A stretch of DNA of 64,000 nt, taken from NCBI GenBank assembly GCA_038746605.1, contig JBCDKM010000003.1:218615-282614 (forward strand), in the 5' to 3' direction. Position 1 is the first letter of the stretch. Each line of letters begins with the position of its first letter. This DNA is from Rubricoccus sp038746605. GTDB taxonomy: Bacteria > Bacteroidota > Rhodothermia > Rhodothermales > Rubricoccaceae. Shown in pieces: positions 34,026 through 42,416 of this stretch. Under the pieces are notes generated by a model. It worked only from the letters and a program-made list of their open reading frames with translations. It searched no databases and was not told the DNA's origin. The position numbers and the translations under genes are program-made.

Positions 34026-34706
34026 ATGACGATCACCTACTTCGGCCACTCCGCCGTCCAGACCGAGGCCGATGGGACCACGCTCCTCTTCGATCCCTTC
34101 CTCTCGGGCAACCCGCACACGGACGTTTCCCCGGACAGCCTCTCGCCTGACGCCGTCCTGCTCACGCACGCCCACTTCGATCACTACGGCGACACGGAGT
34201 CCATCCTGAGCCGCACGGGCGCGCTGCTCGTCGCCCAGTTCGAGATCATGGTCTACGTGCAGAAGCAGATCGAGCACGAGGCATTCCAGCCGATGAACAC
34301 CGGCGGTACGGCCAGCTTCGATTGGGGCCGCGTGACCAACACCTACGCACGGCACTCGTCCTCCTTCGGCGACGGCAGTTACGGCGGACTGGCAGGCGGC
34401 TTCGTCGTGGAGACAGGTGGCCTCACGATCTACCACGCAGGTGACACGGCTTTTTTCTCTGAGATGGCCGATATCGGCGACCAATTCGATATCGACGTGG
34501 CGTTCTTGCCCATCGGCGATGTACTCACGATGGGGCCGTCCGACGCCGTCCGCGCCGCGATGCTCCTCAAGCCGAAGCTGAGCATCCCGCTGCACTGGGG
34601 CACGCTCCCGTTCCTCACGGGTACCCCGGAGGCGTTCGTCCAGAAGATGGCGGATGCCGGGATGGAGGCCCGCAAGATGGCGCCCGGCGAGACGCTGGAG
34701 GTGTGA
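34026..34706 (+). CDS. UPF0173-type metal-dependent hydrolase
   Basis: A 226-residue metallo-beta-lactamase-fold protein of the UPF0173/YtkL group. It starts MTITYFGHSAV, where the early His is a family mark, and has the metal motif THAHFDHYGD at about residues 47-56, a second His in YARHSSS, Asp in YHAGDTAFF and the C-terminal His in SIPLHWGT. A role in removal of a small metabolite is assumed for the family, not known. Its TGA overlaps the ATG of tsaE (TGATG), so the two are translated as a unit. A short pyrimidine-rich leader precedes the ATG. Confidence 0.92.
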   Translation: MTITYFGHSAVQTEADGTTLLFDPFLSGNPHTDVSPDSLSPDAVLLTHAHFDHYGDTESILSRTGALLVAQFEIMVYVQKQIEHEAFQPMNTGGTASFDWGRVTNTYARHSSSFGDGSYGGLAGGFVVETGGLTIYHAGDTAFFSEMADIGDQFDIDVAFLPIGDVLTMGPSDAVRAAMLLKPKLSIPLHWGTLPFLTGTPEAFVQKMADAGMEARKMAPGETLEV

Positions 34707-35152
34707 TGGATCCCTTCGGCGACCTCCTGCCCAGGACCACTGCTAGTGTAGATGAGACCCTCGACCTCGGCGAGGCCCTCGCGGCGCACCTCCAGCCGGG
34801 CGATGTGGTCGCGCTGAGCGGCGACCTCGGCTCCGGAAAAACGCACCTCGCGAAGGGCCTCGTGCGTGGCCTCGGCGGCGACGCGGAGGCTGTCACCTCG
34901 CCCACCTTCGTGCTGGTGCAAGAACACGCCGAGGCCAACCCACCCGTCCGCCACCTCGACCTCTACCGCCTGGACACAGATCACGACTTCGACGGCATCG
35001 GCCTGAACGAGATGCTGGACGATCCCGACCACATCACGCTCGTGGAGTGGCCGGAGCGCGCCGCCCGGCGGTTTCCTGCCCACACGCTCCGTCTCCGTCT
35101 CTCCCACGAAGGCGGAGACCGGCGCACCGTGGCCGTCCTGCACGATGGGTGA
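34706..35152 (+). CDS. tsaE: tRNA threonylcarbamoyladenosine ATPase TsaE
   Basis: ATPase of the TsaB-TsaD-TsaE complex that makes t6A37 on ANN-decoding tRNAs. Walker A is GDLGSGKTH (about residues 38-46), switch region TSPTFVLVQEH, the HLDLYRL motif and the VEWPER motif near 115-120, all in family order. 148 residues, the usual length. The ATG 34706 shares one base with the stop of the upstream hydrolase; a GTG at 34703 is in frame and would add one residue. Followed by a hairpin repeat and folC. Confidence 0.95.
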   Translation: MDPFGDLLPRTTASVDETLDLGEALAAHLQPGDVVALSGDLGSGKTHLAKGLVRGLGGDAEAVTSPTFVLVQEHAEANPPVRHLDLYRLDTDHDFDGIGLNEMLDDPDHITLVEWPERAARRFPAHTLRLRLSHEGGDRRTVAVLHDG

Positions 35153-35180
35153 CGCAACGGGACGAGGGGCCTGGCCTCGT

Positions 35181-35200
35181 CCACCTCGGTACCGAGGCGG
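35181..35200. repeat. Intergenic hairpin repeat, short form
   Basis: CCACCTCGGT and ACCGAGGCGG, near-perfect 20-bp palindrome without loop, between tsaE and folC. Confidence 0.9.
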
Positions 35201-35238
35201 GCGGAGTGGGGATGGCCTGTTTCCCCGCCTTCTGAACC

Positions 35239-36516
35239 GTGACCCCGGCTGAGGCCTTTCTCCACGATCTCCCGCGCTTCGCGGACAAAGGCCGCGACGC
35301 CTACACGCCAGGTCTGGACCGCGTTCGGGCTCTTCTCGCCGCGATGGGAGACCCGCACGTCGGGTTGCCCGTCGTCCACGTGGCGGGCACCAACGGGAAG
35401 GGTTCTACGGCGTCGTTCGTGGCGGCCGTCGGGACCGCGAGCGGGCGGCGCATGGGGCTCCACACCTCGCCGCACCTGCTCACCCTTCGAGAGCGGATGC
35501 GCGTGGACGGCCTGCCCGCGCCGGAGGCGTGGCTGTCGAAGGCCGTCGGCCGGTACGAGAGCGCGATGCGTGAGATCGGGCCGAGCTTCTTCGAGGCGAC
35601 CGTCGCGTTGAGCCTGCTGTACTTCCGCGAGCAGGCAGTGGATCTAGCGGTCGTGGAAGTCGGCCTCGGTGGGCGGCTGGACGCGACGAACGTGGTGGAG
35701 CCCGTGGTCTGCCTCGTGACGCACATCGGGTTAGATCACACGGACCTGCTCGGCGAGACGCTGCCCGAAATCGCGCGGGAGAAGGCGGGCATCGCGAAGC
35801 CAAGCGTGCCGTTCCTGCACACGGTCGGCGGAGCGGAGGCCCGCGAGGCGCTGTCCGATGAGGCTCGCGCGCGAGGGGCAACCGTCGGGGTTGTGCGTGA
35901 GACGGTCCGCCTCGGGGGCCGCGCGGGGGTGGTCGAGATGGAGACCGAGATGAGCAGAGTCGGGCCAGTGGCGCTCGGTCTGGAGGGCGAGCATCAGGCG
36001 TGGAATGCCGCGTTGGCGGTGCGTGCCGTCGAGGTCGCGATGCCTGAGATCGGCCGCCAGCCCGTCGAGCGCGGGCTGCGCGATGTTGTCGCGCTGGCAG
36101 GGCTCCGAGGTCGCGGCGAGCGGTGGGCAGGCGATCCTCGCATCGTGCTGGACGTGGCGCACAACGCAGAGGGATTGGCACGGGCGGCGGACAGGTGGCG
36201 TCACACCACCGTTGGCGGAACCCCCTGGCTGCTCCTCGGCGTGATGTCGGACAAGGACATCGGCCCGTTTCTCCGCCACCATCTGAAGGGCGACGAGGCG
36301 CGAGTTCTCGCGACGAGCTTACCGACGCCCCGCGCACTCCCGGCCCCCGACCTCGCCCGCCTCGTCACCGAGGCGGGGGGAGCCGTGGAAGTCATTCCGA
36401 GCGTGGCCGAGGGCCTCGCGCACTTCCGTCGCGAGGCCGGGCCGCACGACCGTCTTCTCGTGACCGGCTCGCACGTGACCGTGGCCGAAGCCCTGGCGGC
36501 TCTGGAAGGAGAGTGA
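35239..36516 (+). CDS. folC: Folylpolyglutamate synthase / dihydrofolate synthase
   Basis: Adds glutamate to dihydropteroate and folates, 425 residues, starting at GTG. The N-terminal ATPase domain shows the P-loop VAGTNGKGSTASFV (about 48-61), the folate loop HTSPHLLTLRERMRVDG, VVEVGLGGRLDATNV and the HIGLDHTDLLG motif; the C-terminal domain shows DVAHNAEGLARA. All residues of a working enzyme are present. Near 36356 a hairpin repeat copy lies in frame in the C-terminal domain (LARLVTEAGG). The start is the only one that gives the usual N-terminus TPAEAFLHDLPRF. Confidence 0.95.
   Translation: MTPAEAFLHDLPRFADKGRDAYTPGLDRVRALLAAMGDPHVGLPVVHVAGTNGKGSTASFVAAVGTASGRRMGLHTSPHLLTLRERMRVDGLPAPEAWLSKAVGRYESAMREIGPSFFEATVALSLLYFREQAVDLAVVEVGLGGRLDATNVVEPVVCLVTHIGLDHTDLLGETLPEIAREKAGIAKPSVPFLHTVGGAEAREALSDEARARGATVGVVRETVRLGGRAGVVEMETEMSRVGPVALGLEGEHQAWNAALAVRAVEVAMPEIGRQPVERGLRDVVALAGLRGRGERWAGDPRIVLDVAHNAEGLARAADRWRHTTVGGTPWLLLGVMSDKDIGPFLRHHLKGDEARVLATSLPTPRALPAPDLARLVTEAGGAVEVIPSVAEGLAHFRREAGPHDRLLVTGSHVTVAEALAALEGE
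36356..36377. repeat. Hairpin repeat inside folC
   Basis: CCCGCCTCG (36356-36364) and CGAGGCGGG (36369-36377), 9-bp stem, 4-base loop, followed by the GGGAGC tail. In frame, encoding ARLVTEAGG. Confidence 0.75.
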
Positions 36517-36642
36517 ACCTCAGACGAGCCGCCGGGTTAGAGTCAGGATCCGCACGCGGCCTCTGTCGTCTGAAGCCGCTCCCGCGCAGCCTGACCCGCC
36601 CCTCTCCCGCTGCGTTCGCCCTTCCCCTACCGCTCTTGTCCG

Positions 36643-36648
36643 TAGCCT
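36643..36648 (+). promoter_or_regulatory. Candidate -10 box of rho (TAGCCT)
   Basis: TAGCCT in the context TCCGTAGC, 22 bases before the rho ATG. Confidence 0.35.
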
Positions 36649-36669
36649 CGCGAGGTGCGGAGACCCGCC

Positions 36670-38145
36670 ATGACCATCACGTCCCTTGAGCAGAAGAAGG
36701 TGCCAGAGCTTCGCGAGATCGCGCGGCGCCTCGGCCTCCGTGGTGTCGCGGGCCTGGAGCGCCAGGACTTGATCTACCAGATCCTGGAAGCTCAGGCCGA
36801 CGATGCCTCCGAGAAGACGACGGGTGGCGACCGGCCCCCGGGGCGCGGCTCTGTGGACCTCACGCGGCCTTCGGCTGCACCCTCGCGCGAGTCACCTCGC
36901 GAACATGCCGCGGACCGCGAGGCTGAGCGTCCCCGCCGCCGTCGGCCGCAGCGCCCTCGCCTGCCCATCTCGAAGGAGTGGCCGGACTACATGCAGGGCT
37001 ACGACCCGATGGGGGTCACTCTGCAGGGCCTCTTCCGCAAGACCGGTGTCCTGGAGATTCTGCCCGACGGCTACGGCTTTCTCCGCTCTGCCGAATACAG
37101 CTATCTACCCTCGCCAGACGACATCTACGTCTCGCCGAGTCAGATCAAGCGCTTCTCTCTCCGCATCGGGGATACGATCGACGGGCAGATCCGGCCACCG
37201 AAGGAGGGCGAGCGATTTTTCGCCTTGCTGCGCGTCAACACCATCAACGGGCGCTCCCCGAAGGACCTCTCCGAGCGCACCAGCTACGACTTCCTGACGC
37301 CCGGCTACCCGGACCAGCAGATTGTCCTGGAGACCGATTCTGGCGAGTTGGGGACTCGCGTCGTGGATCTCTTTGCGCCCATCGGGAAGGGGCAGCGTGG
37401 TCTCATCGTGGCACAGCCCAAGACTGGCAAGACGGTCCTCCTCCAGAAGATCGCGAAGGCCATCGAGACCAACGACCCGGAGGCGTACCTCATCGTGCTC
37501 CTCATCGACGAGCGGCCGGAGGAGGTGACGGACTTTGCGCGAAGCATCCGAGGCGAGGTCATCGCGAGCACCTTCGATGAAGCTCCCGAGCGACAGGTCC
37601 ACATCGCCGACCTCGTGCTAGAGAAGGCCAAGCGGCTCGTCGAGGCGGGCCAGGACGTGGTCATCCTCCTGGATTCCATCACGCGCCTCGCGCGCGCTCA
37701 CAATCAGGTCTACCAGAACGAGGGCGGTCAAAGCCGCACGATGAGCGGTGGCCTGGAGGCCGGTGCCCTCCGGGGGCCGAAGCGCCTCTTCGGTGCTGCA
37801 CGCTCCGTGGAGGAAGGAGGTAGCCTGACGGTCATCGCGACCGCGCTCGTGGACACCGGCTCGCGCATGGACGATGTCATCTTCGAGGAGTTCAAGGGCA
37901 CCGGCAACATGGAACTCGCCCTCACGCGCGACCTCGCCAACCGGCGCATCTTCCCGGCCATCGACATCCTTCGCTCTGGCACGCGTCGTGAGGAAATGCT
38001 CCTCTCCGACGAGCGTCTCCGCCGTGTCTGGGTGCTCCGACAACTCCTCGCGGACATGGACGCCGTCGAGTCCATGACCTTCCTCCTAGACAAGATGCGT
38101 GGCACAGAGACCAACGACACCTTCTTGGAAACGATGAACAGCTAG
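36670..38145 (+). CDS. rho: Transcription termination factor Rho
   Basis: Hexameric RNA-dependent helicase that ends transcription, 491 residues. N-terminal Rho_N helical domain (about 5-45, LEQKKVPELREIARRLGL), an Arg/Pro-rich linker (60-105), the RNA-binding cold-shock-like domain (about 125-195, GVLEILPDGYGFLRS), then the ATPase core with Walker A AQPKTGKT (248-255), Walker B VVILLDSITRLARA, the Q-loop and R-loop (GSLTVIATALVDTGSRMDDVIFEEFKGTGN, seen from about 380). The basic linker before the RNA-binding domain is typical of high-GC species. ATG 36670 is preferred over the in-frame GTG at 36655. Confidence 0.97.
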   Translation: MTITSLEQKKVPELREIARRLGLRGVAGLERQDLIYQILEAQADDASEKTTGGDRPPGRGSVDLTRPSAAPSRESPREHAADREAERPRRRRPQRPRLPISKEWPDYMQGYDPMGVTLQGLFRKTGVLEILPDGYGFLRSAEYSYLPSPDDIYVSPSQIKRFSLRIGDTIDGQIRPPKEGERFFALLRVNTINGRSPKDLSERTSYDFLTPGYPDQQIVLETDSGELGTRVVDLFAPIGKGQRGLIVAQPKTGKTVLLQKIAKAIETNDPEAYLIVLLIDERPEEVTDFARSIRGEVIASTFDEAPERQVHIADLVLEKAKRLVEAGQDVVILLDSITRLARAHNQVYQNEGGQSRTMSGGLEAGALRGPKRLFGAARSVEEGGSLTVIATALVDTGSRMDDVIFEEFKGTGNMELALTRDLANRRIFPAIDILRSGTRREEMLLSDERLRRVWVLRQLLADMDAVESMTFLLDKMRGTETNDTFLETMNS

Positions 38146-38196
38146 GAAGGCAGGAGGCATGTGGACCTCCGCCCGATGCCTTCTGCTCTATGCTCT

Positions 38197-38934
38197 ATGT
38201 CCCTCACCGCCATCTTGCTCGACATGGACGGGGTGCTCGTGGACGTGAGTGGATCCTACCGCCGTGTCATCGCGGAGACCTTCGCGCACTTCGCCGGGCG
38301 TCCGCTCTTTGAGGGCGCGATACAGGCCAAGAAAGACGAGGGGGGCTTTAACAACGACTGGGTGCTGACCGACGCGTTGCTTCGGGATGTCGGCCTCGAC
38401 GTTCCCTTCGGGGAGGTCGTGAGCGAGTTCGAGCGTCGCTACCGGGGCCAGGAGTACGACGGCCTCATTCGCGAGGAAGCCCCGGCGATCACAACGGAGA
38501 CTCTGCGCCAGCTTTCCGCGATGGCACCGCTCGCCCTCGTCACGGGCCGCGTCGAGGCGGACGCGCACTGGACGCTTCGGCACTTCGGATGGGAGGCGCT
38601 AATCCCGGTCGTCGTCGGAATGGAGACGCAGGACGGGCGGGAGAAGCCGCATCCGTTCGGGCTGCTCCATGCTCTGGACCTCCTCGGCGCATCCCCTGAA
38701 TACGCCGCCATGGCAGGCGACACCGTGGACGACATGAGAGCAGCCGTCGCAGCGGGCGTGGTGCCCGTGGGCGTGGTACCGCCAGGCCACGACGCGCGGG
38801 ATCACGCTCGTGTGCTCGTCGGTGCCGGAGCCCGTGCCGCGACCTCTCGCGCGGACGATCTCCCGCTGTTGCTGCGGACGCTGCTCTCGTCGTCGGAGAA
38901 CACCCAATCAGCGCTACCGAGTCGGCGCGCCTGA
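38197..38934 (+). CDS. HAD-superfamily subfamily IA hydrolase
   Basis: A 245-residue haloacid-dehalogenase-type phosphatase. Motif I is DMDGVLVDVS (nucleophile near residue 8), motif II Thr in LVTGRVE, motif III Lys in REKPHP and motif IV GDTVDDM. The cap stretch KDEGGFNNDW is a mark of the small HAD-IA group often annotated TIGR01548, for which the substrate is not settled. ATG 38197 gives the usual start MSLTAILLDMDG; an earlier in-frame codon would add 12 unrelated residues. Follows rho by 51 bases and may share its transcript. Confidence 0.88.
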   Translation: MSLTAILLDMDGVLVDVSGSYRRVIAETFAHFAGRPLFEGAIQAKKDEGGFNNDWVLTDALLRDVGLDVPFGEVVSEFERRYRGQEYDGLIREEAPAITTETLRQLSAMAPLALVTGRVEADAHWTLRHFGWEALIPVVVGMETQDGREKPHPFGLLHALDLLGASPEYAAMAGDTVDDMRAAVAAGVVPVGVVPPGHDARDHARVLVGAGARAATSRADDLPLLLRTLLSSSENTQSALPSRRA

Positions 38935-38974
38935 TCCGGGGGCGTCTCACCGCCGGGTGGCCTCACAGAGAATC

Positions 38975-40330
38975 TCAAGAGGCGGCTACCGATGCCTCAG
39001 CGTTCAGGGGCTCAGCGGTATCGTCTTGCGGGGCTGGAGCCAGGGTGGCATCCGCGGTCGGCTCCGGCAGTGCCCACCAGACCACGAGCGCCATCACGAG
39101 GATCGTCGCGGCAGAAATGAACGTGACGGTGCGAAAGCCCGCCCCGGCGTAGACCATGCCTGCGAGGACGGCGCCTGCGCCGGTCCCGATCTGCCCGACT
39201 GCGATGACGAGCGACATCAGCGTGCCGCGCTGGCGTCCGGGCACGAGTGCGGTGAGGAGAGCCTGGAGGGGACTCGCGCGGAGGGCGAAGAGAGCCATCA
39301 CCGCGACGTAGATCGGGTAGAGCGCCCATCGCGAGTCTGGCCCCACGAGGTAGGTCACGGAGACGGTCACGAGGAGCAGACCGATGCACGAGGCGAGGAT
39401 GATCGGCTTGCGCCCGGCACGATCCGAAAGCCCGCCTGCCCACGGCCCGATCACGATGCTCGCCAGCCCGCCAACGGAGAACAGCATCGCGATGAAATCC
39501 ACCGGGAGGCCACCGAGCGTGACGGGCTTGCCGAAGAGAATCACATCGAGCGGCTGCGTATCCGTGATCCACTGCGGCAGGAACGCGATGAAGAGCCCGA
39601 GGCTCAAGTACATCAGGAAGTAGGTGAGCGCAGCTGCACGGTTGCCCGCGTCTCCCAGAAGGCGGAGGTAGCCCAGGACGAACTCTTTCGCGTCGAGGCG
39701 GCTCTCGTCCAGCTTGACATCCGGTTGGGGGACCACCGCGAGGACGAGCAGGAACGCGATGCCCATCAGAGCCGCGAAGGCCACGAACGGGACGCGGAAA
39801 TCGATCCCGGCCGCCAGGATGCGCCCCACGGGTACGCCCAGGACGAGCCCCACGGGGATGCCGCTCATCACGATGCCGGTCGCCCAGCCCCGCCGCCGGT
39901 ACGGTACCGCGTCGCCCACGTAGCTGACAGCGGCGCCCGAGAGCATTCCGCCACAGATGCCCGCGAGAATGCGCGCGGCGAGGAGCATCTCGAAGGTATT
40001 CGCCAGCCCATGCAGCACGAGGGCGCCCGCCAGCGCACCGGAGCCGATGAGCAGCACGCGCCGCCGCCCGATGCGGTCGGAGATCGGGCCCATGACGAGC
40101 GCTGCCCCCGCGAGCGCCCACGAGTACGCCGAGACGAGCGAGCCGAGCACGTCCACTCCCACGCCGAGCGCCTCTCCGATGACGGGCAGCACGGGCGTGA
40201 TGATGATGGTCTGACTGGCCGCTGTGAAGACGAGCAACCAGAGGGCCCCGAGGGTGGCAGCGGCACGGGGCGGCGGTCCCAATCCGAGGTCTCCGAGACC
40301 GGACGTGGAGTCGCTTGGTGCAACAGGCAT
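38975..40330 (-). CDS. MFS transporter
   Basis: A 451-residue membrane protein with twelve predicted helices. The loop motif GPISDRIGRRRVLL between helices 2 and 3 (about 80-93) and its relaxed repeat GGLSDRAGRKPIIL in the second half are the signature of the major facilitator superfamily. It looks like the drug:H+ antiporter type with 12 helices, but the substrate cannot be told. Convergent with the HAD gene (40 bases apart) and behind the hairpin repeat at 40449-40482 relative to the next minus-strand gene. Confidence 0.93.
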   Translation of the reverse strand: MPVAPSDSTSGLGDLGLGPPPRAAATLGALWLLVFTAASQTIIITPVLPVIGEALGVGVDVLGSLVSAYSWALAGAALVMGPISDRIGRRRVLLIGSGALAGALVLHGLANTFEMLLAARILAGICGGMLSGAAVSYVGDAVPYRRRGWATGIVMSGIPVGLVLGVPVGRILAAGIDFRVPFVAFAALMGIAFLLVLAVVPQPDVKLDESRLDAKEFVLGYLRLLGDAGNRAAALTYFLMYLSLGLFIAFLPQWITDTQPLDVILFGKPVTLGGLPVDFIAMLFSVGGLASIVIGPWAGGLSDRAGRKPIILASCIGLLLVTVSVTYLVGPDSRWALYPIYVAVMALFALRASPLQALLTALVPGRQRGTLMSLVIAVGQIGTGAGAVLAGMVYAGAGFRTVTFISAATILVMALVVWWALPEPTADATLAPAPQDDTAEPLNAEASVAAS

Positions 40331-40448
40331 CGGCTACAGACGCACGGGCGCAGCGGAAGGTTCGTCGCCGGGACGGCTCCGTTCTGTGGGCGGTGGTCCC
40401 AAGGTCGTGAATCCACTGGGGTCCGGTCGCCGCACGATGCGAATCGGC

Positions 40449-40482
40449 CCGCCTCGGTGCCTCCGCAGGCGTCCCGAGGCGG
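40449..40482. repeat. Intergenic hairpin repeat, long-loop form
   Basis: CCGCCTCGG (40449-40457) and CCGAGGCGG (40474-40482), 16-base loop holding CCTCCGCAGG. Between two minus-strand genes. Confidence 0.9.
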
Positions 40483-40497
40483 AGTCGGTCGCGGGAT

Positions 40498-42015
40498 CTA
40501 GCGCACGATGGAGAGCTGCTGCGAGGCCTCGAACGTCTCACCTGTCACGCGAACGACGTACACGCCCGCCGCCAGGTCGGAGGCGTACACCTCCAGCGTC
40601 ACCGTCTCGCCCGGTGCCACCGGCCGTGCCAGTAGGGAGACCAACTCCCGGCCCGCGAGGTCATAGACGCCCGCACGCACCTGCTGCGCCTCCGCGACCT
40701 GGAGCGAGAGCGTCGTCCGGTCGGTGGTCGGGTTGGGCTCCGGCGCTGAGAGGGTGTAGGTCGCCCCGGTCGTCTCGGGTGCCTCTTCCTCGGCTACGAT
40801 GAAGAAAGACTGGTCGGGGATGAGCACGAACAGCCCGTTGTCGCTGTCGCTCGCCACGACGGTCCCGCTCTCGAAGTACGGGTAGTTGCTCCACTGCCCG
40901 TTGAAGCTCGGGTTGTCGCCCTGCGGGTACGTGTCGAAGTGGCCCGCCTCGGTGAAAATGCCTTCCGTCAGGCGCGAGAGGTCCACGATGCGGAGGCCCC
41001 CTTCGTAGTTGCTCTGGTAGCTGAAGGTGCCGCGTGTGTACTGGTTGTGGTCCGTGACCGAGAGCGGCGCGTCGTAGCGGAAGAGGAACTCCGGGTTGTC
41101 GAGGTCTTCGAGGTCGAAGGTGAACGTGCGCGTACCGCCGAGGGAGGTGTCCAACTCATCGTCCACGAGGAAGTAGCGCTGGTCCTCGGTGAACCACCCC
41201 TGGTGCGTGTAGTCCGCACCGGGGTAGAAGCCGCGCGAGATCTGGACGGGATTGGCGGGATCTGTCACGTCCACGATGGTGACGGTGTCCTCGTTGCTCG
41301 CGACGCAGATGTTCTTGCCGGTATAGTCCGCATCAGGGCCATTGTAGACGAGGCACTGCGCATCGTGGGTGTAGCCGTCATCATCGAAGCAGCCTGCGAA
41401 CGTGGGGTTGAAGGGATCGCGGATGTCCACGATGTGGAGGCCACCGCCACCGCACGTCGTCGTGTCGCTTCCGTCCGCTCCAACGCCGAAGGCGAACCCG
41501 CTCTCTGGATCCACCACGACGTTGTGCGCGCGCCCGAAGCCGGTGTAGAGGGCGTCCTCTACGAAATCCCGTTGTGGATCTGCGCTCAGGCCGCGAAGGC
41601 GCGTCAGATCGAAGACCTGCATTCCGTGGTCTGTCACCTCGGCGACCACTACGGCGACGTTGCCGTAGGTCTTGATATCGCGCCAGGTGGAAAAGCCTTG
41701 GGAGACAGCGGTTTGAAGCTTCCCGAGCACGCGTGGCGCATTCGGAACGGTCACATCCACGAAGACAGTCCCGCTGCGGGTGCCTACGAGCGCGTACTCC
41801 TTGCCGTCGAGCGGGTCCGTCCAGCCCCAGATGTCGTTGAGTGCGCCGGTGCGGAACGGACCGTTGACGCCGGTCGGCAGCACCGCCGCGACGTCCACGC
41901 CATCGCAGGAATAGGAGGTACCGCCCAGGGAGGCAAAGCCGTTGGTGCAAGTGCCTTGCGCCATCGCGCCGGCAGAGGTGAGAATCGCGAGCGCGAGAAC
42001 GAACAGACGGAGCAT
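40498..42015 (-). CDS. Choice-of-anchor B family secreted protein with T9SS sorting domain
   Basis: A 505-residue exported protein. Signal peptide MLRLFVLALAILTSAGAMA, then Gln; a long LVIVD-repeat propeller-like region (about 45-400) with recurring phrases such as WGWTDPLDGKEYALVG, VFVDVTVPNAPRVLG and HDAQCLVYNGPDADYTG; then a type A sorting domain over the last 80 residues (APEPNPTTDRTTLSLQV, AGVYVVRVTGETF). This is the choice-of-anchor B family, of unknown role, surface-exposed. Met at 42015 opens the signal peptide; an ATG ten codons earlier is possible. Divergent from the TonB receptor across a 401-base gap. Confidence 0.88.
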   Translation of the reverse strand: MLRLFVLALAILTSAGAMAQGTCTNGFASLGGTSYSCDGVDVAAVLPTGVNGPFRTGALNDIWGWTDPLDGKEYALVGTRSGTVFVDVTVPNAPRVLGKLQTAVSQGFSTWRDIKTYGNVAVVVAEVTDHGMQVFDLTRLRGLSADPQRDFVEDALYTGFGRAHNVVVDPESGFAFGVGADGSDTTTCGGGGLHIVDIRDPFNPTFAGCFDDDGYTHDAQCLVYNGPDADYTGKNICVASNEDTVTIVDVTDPANPVQISRGFYPGADYTHQGWFTEDQRYFLVDDELDTSLGGTRTFTFDLEDLDNPEFLFRYDAPLSVTDHNQYTRGTFSYQSNYEGGLRIVDLSRLTEGIFTEAGHFDTYPQGDNPSFNGQWSNYPYFESGTVVASDSDNGLFVLIPDQSFFIVAEEEAPETTGATYTLSAPEPNPTTDRTTLSLQVAEAQQVRAGVYDLAGRELVSLLARPVAPGETVTLEVYASDLAAGVYVVRVTGETFEASQQLSIVR

Positions 42016-42297
42016 GGGGCAGATGCAGGGGGTGGTGGCAGACATCGCCGCGTGGTGCGGCGGCGGCAGAACATAGGCCACACCGTTGTGCCCGGGTGTG
42101 GGGACCTGGCGAGAAACGATGTAGGGGTTCCGGGGCGCCCCTCTCATGTGGCAAGCGGGAGACCTGAAAGACGCGATGGCAACCGTTCTGACTGCGCGAT
42201 CCAGCCACCTGAGTAGGACTGTGAAGGGGCTGAGAATCGGGCCCTGGAGCCAGGAGGCGTGCCTCATAACACTCGGGTCATGGTTCGCTTACGGTTC

Positions 42298-42327
42298 GGT
42301 AACGGCGGCGTAAAGGGTGGGTAACGG
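42298..42327 (+). promoter_or_regulatory. Direct GGTAACGG repeats before the TonB receptor
   Basis: Two GGTAACGG copies 22 bp apart (two helical turns), the first being the right arm of TTACGGTTCGGTAA. They end 20 bases before a TAGCCT box. A possible activator site. Confidence 0.35.
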
Positions 42328-42346
42328 AGTTCGGAAGCGAGCGGTC

Positions 42347-42352
42347 TAGCCT
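42347..42352 (+). promoter_or_regulatory. Candidate -10 box of the TonB receptor (TAGCCT)
   Basis: TAGCCT, 65 bases before the ATG, of the recurring series. Confidence 0.35.
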
Positions 42353-42416
42353 ATCAGCGGACGGGCCGGCCATCCCCAAGGCCTCCCTTTTCGCGCACTC
42401 CCACACCCACCCCCAC

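Larger units (their letters stand above)
42016..42416. other. 401-base divergent region upstream of the TonB receptor
   Basis: No coding frame I trust. Near the receptor it holds TTACGGTTCGGTAA (42289-42302) and two direct copies of GGTAACGG (42298-42305 and 42320-42327, 22 bp apart), then TAGCCT (42347-42352). These could be an operator and -10 box. The left half is featureless GC-rich sequence. Confidence 0.5.
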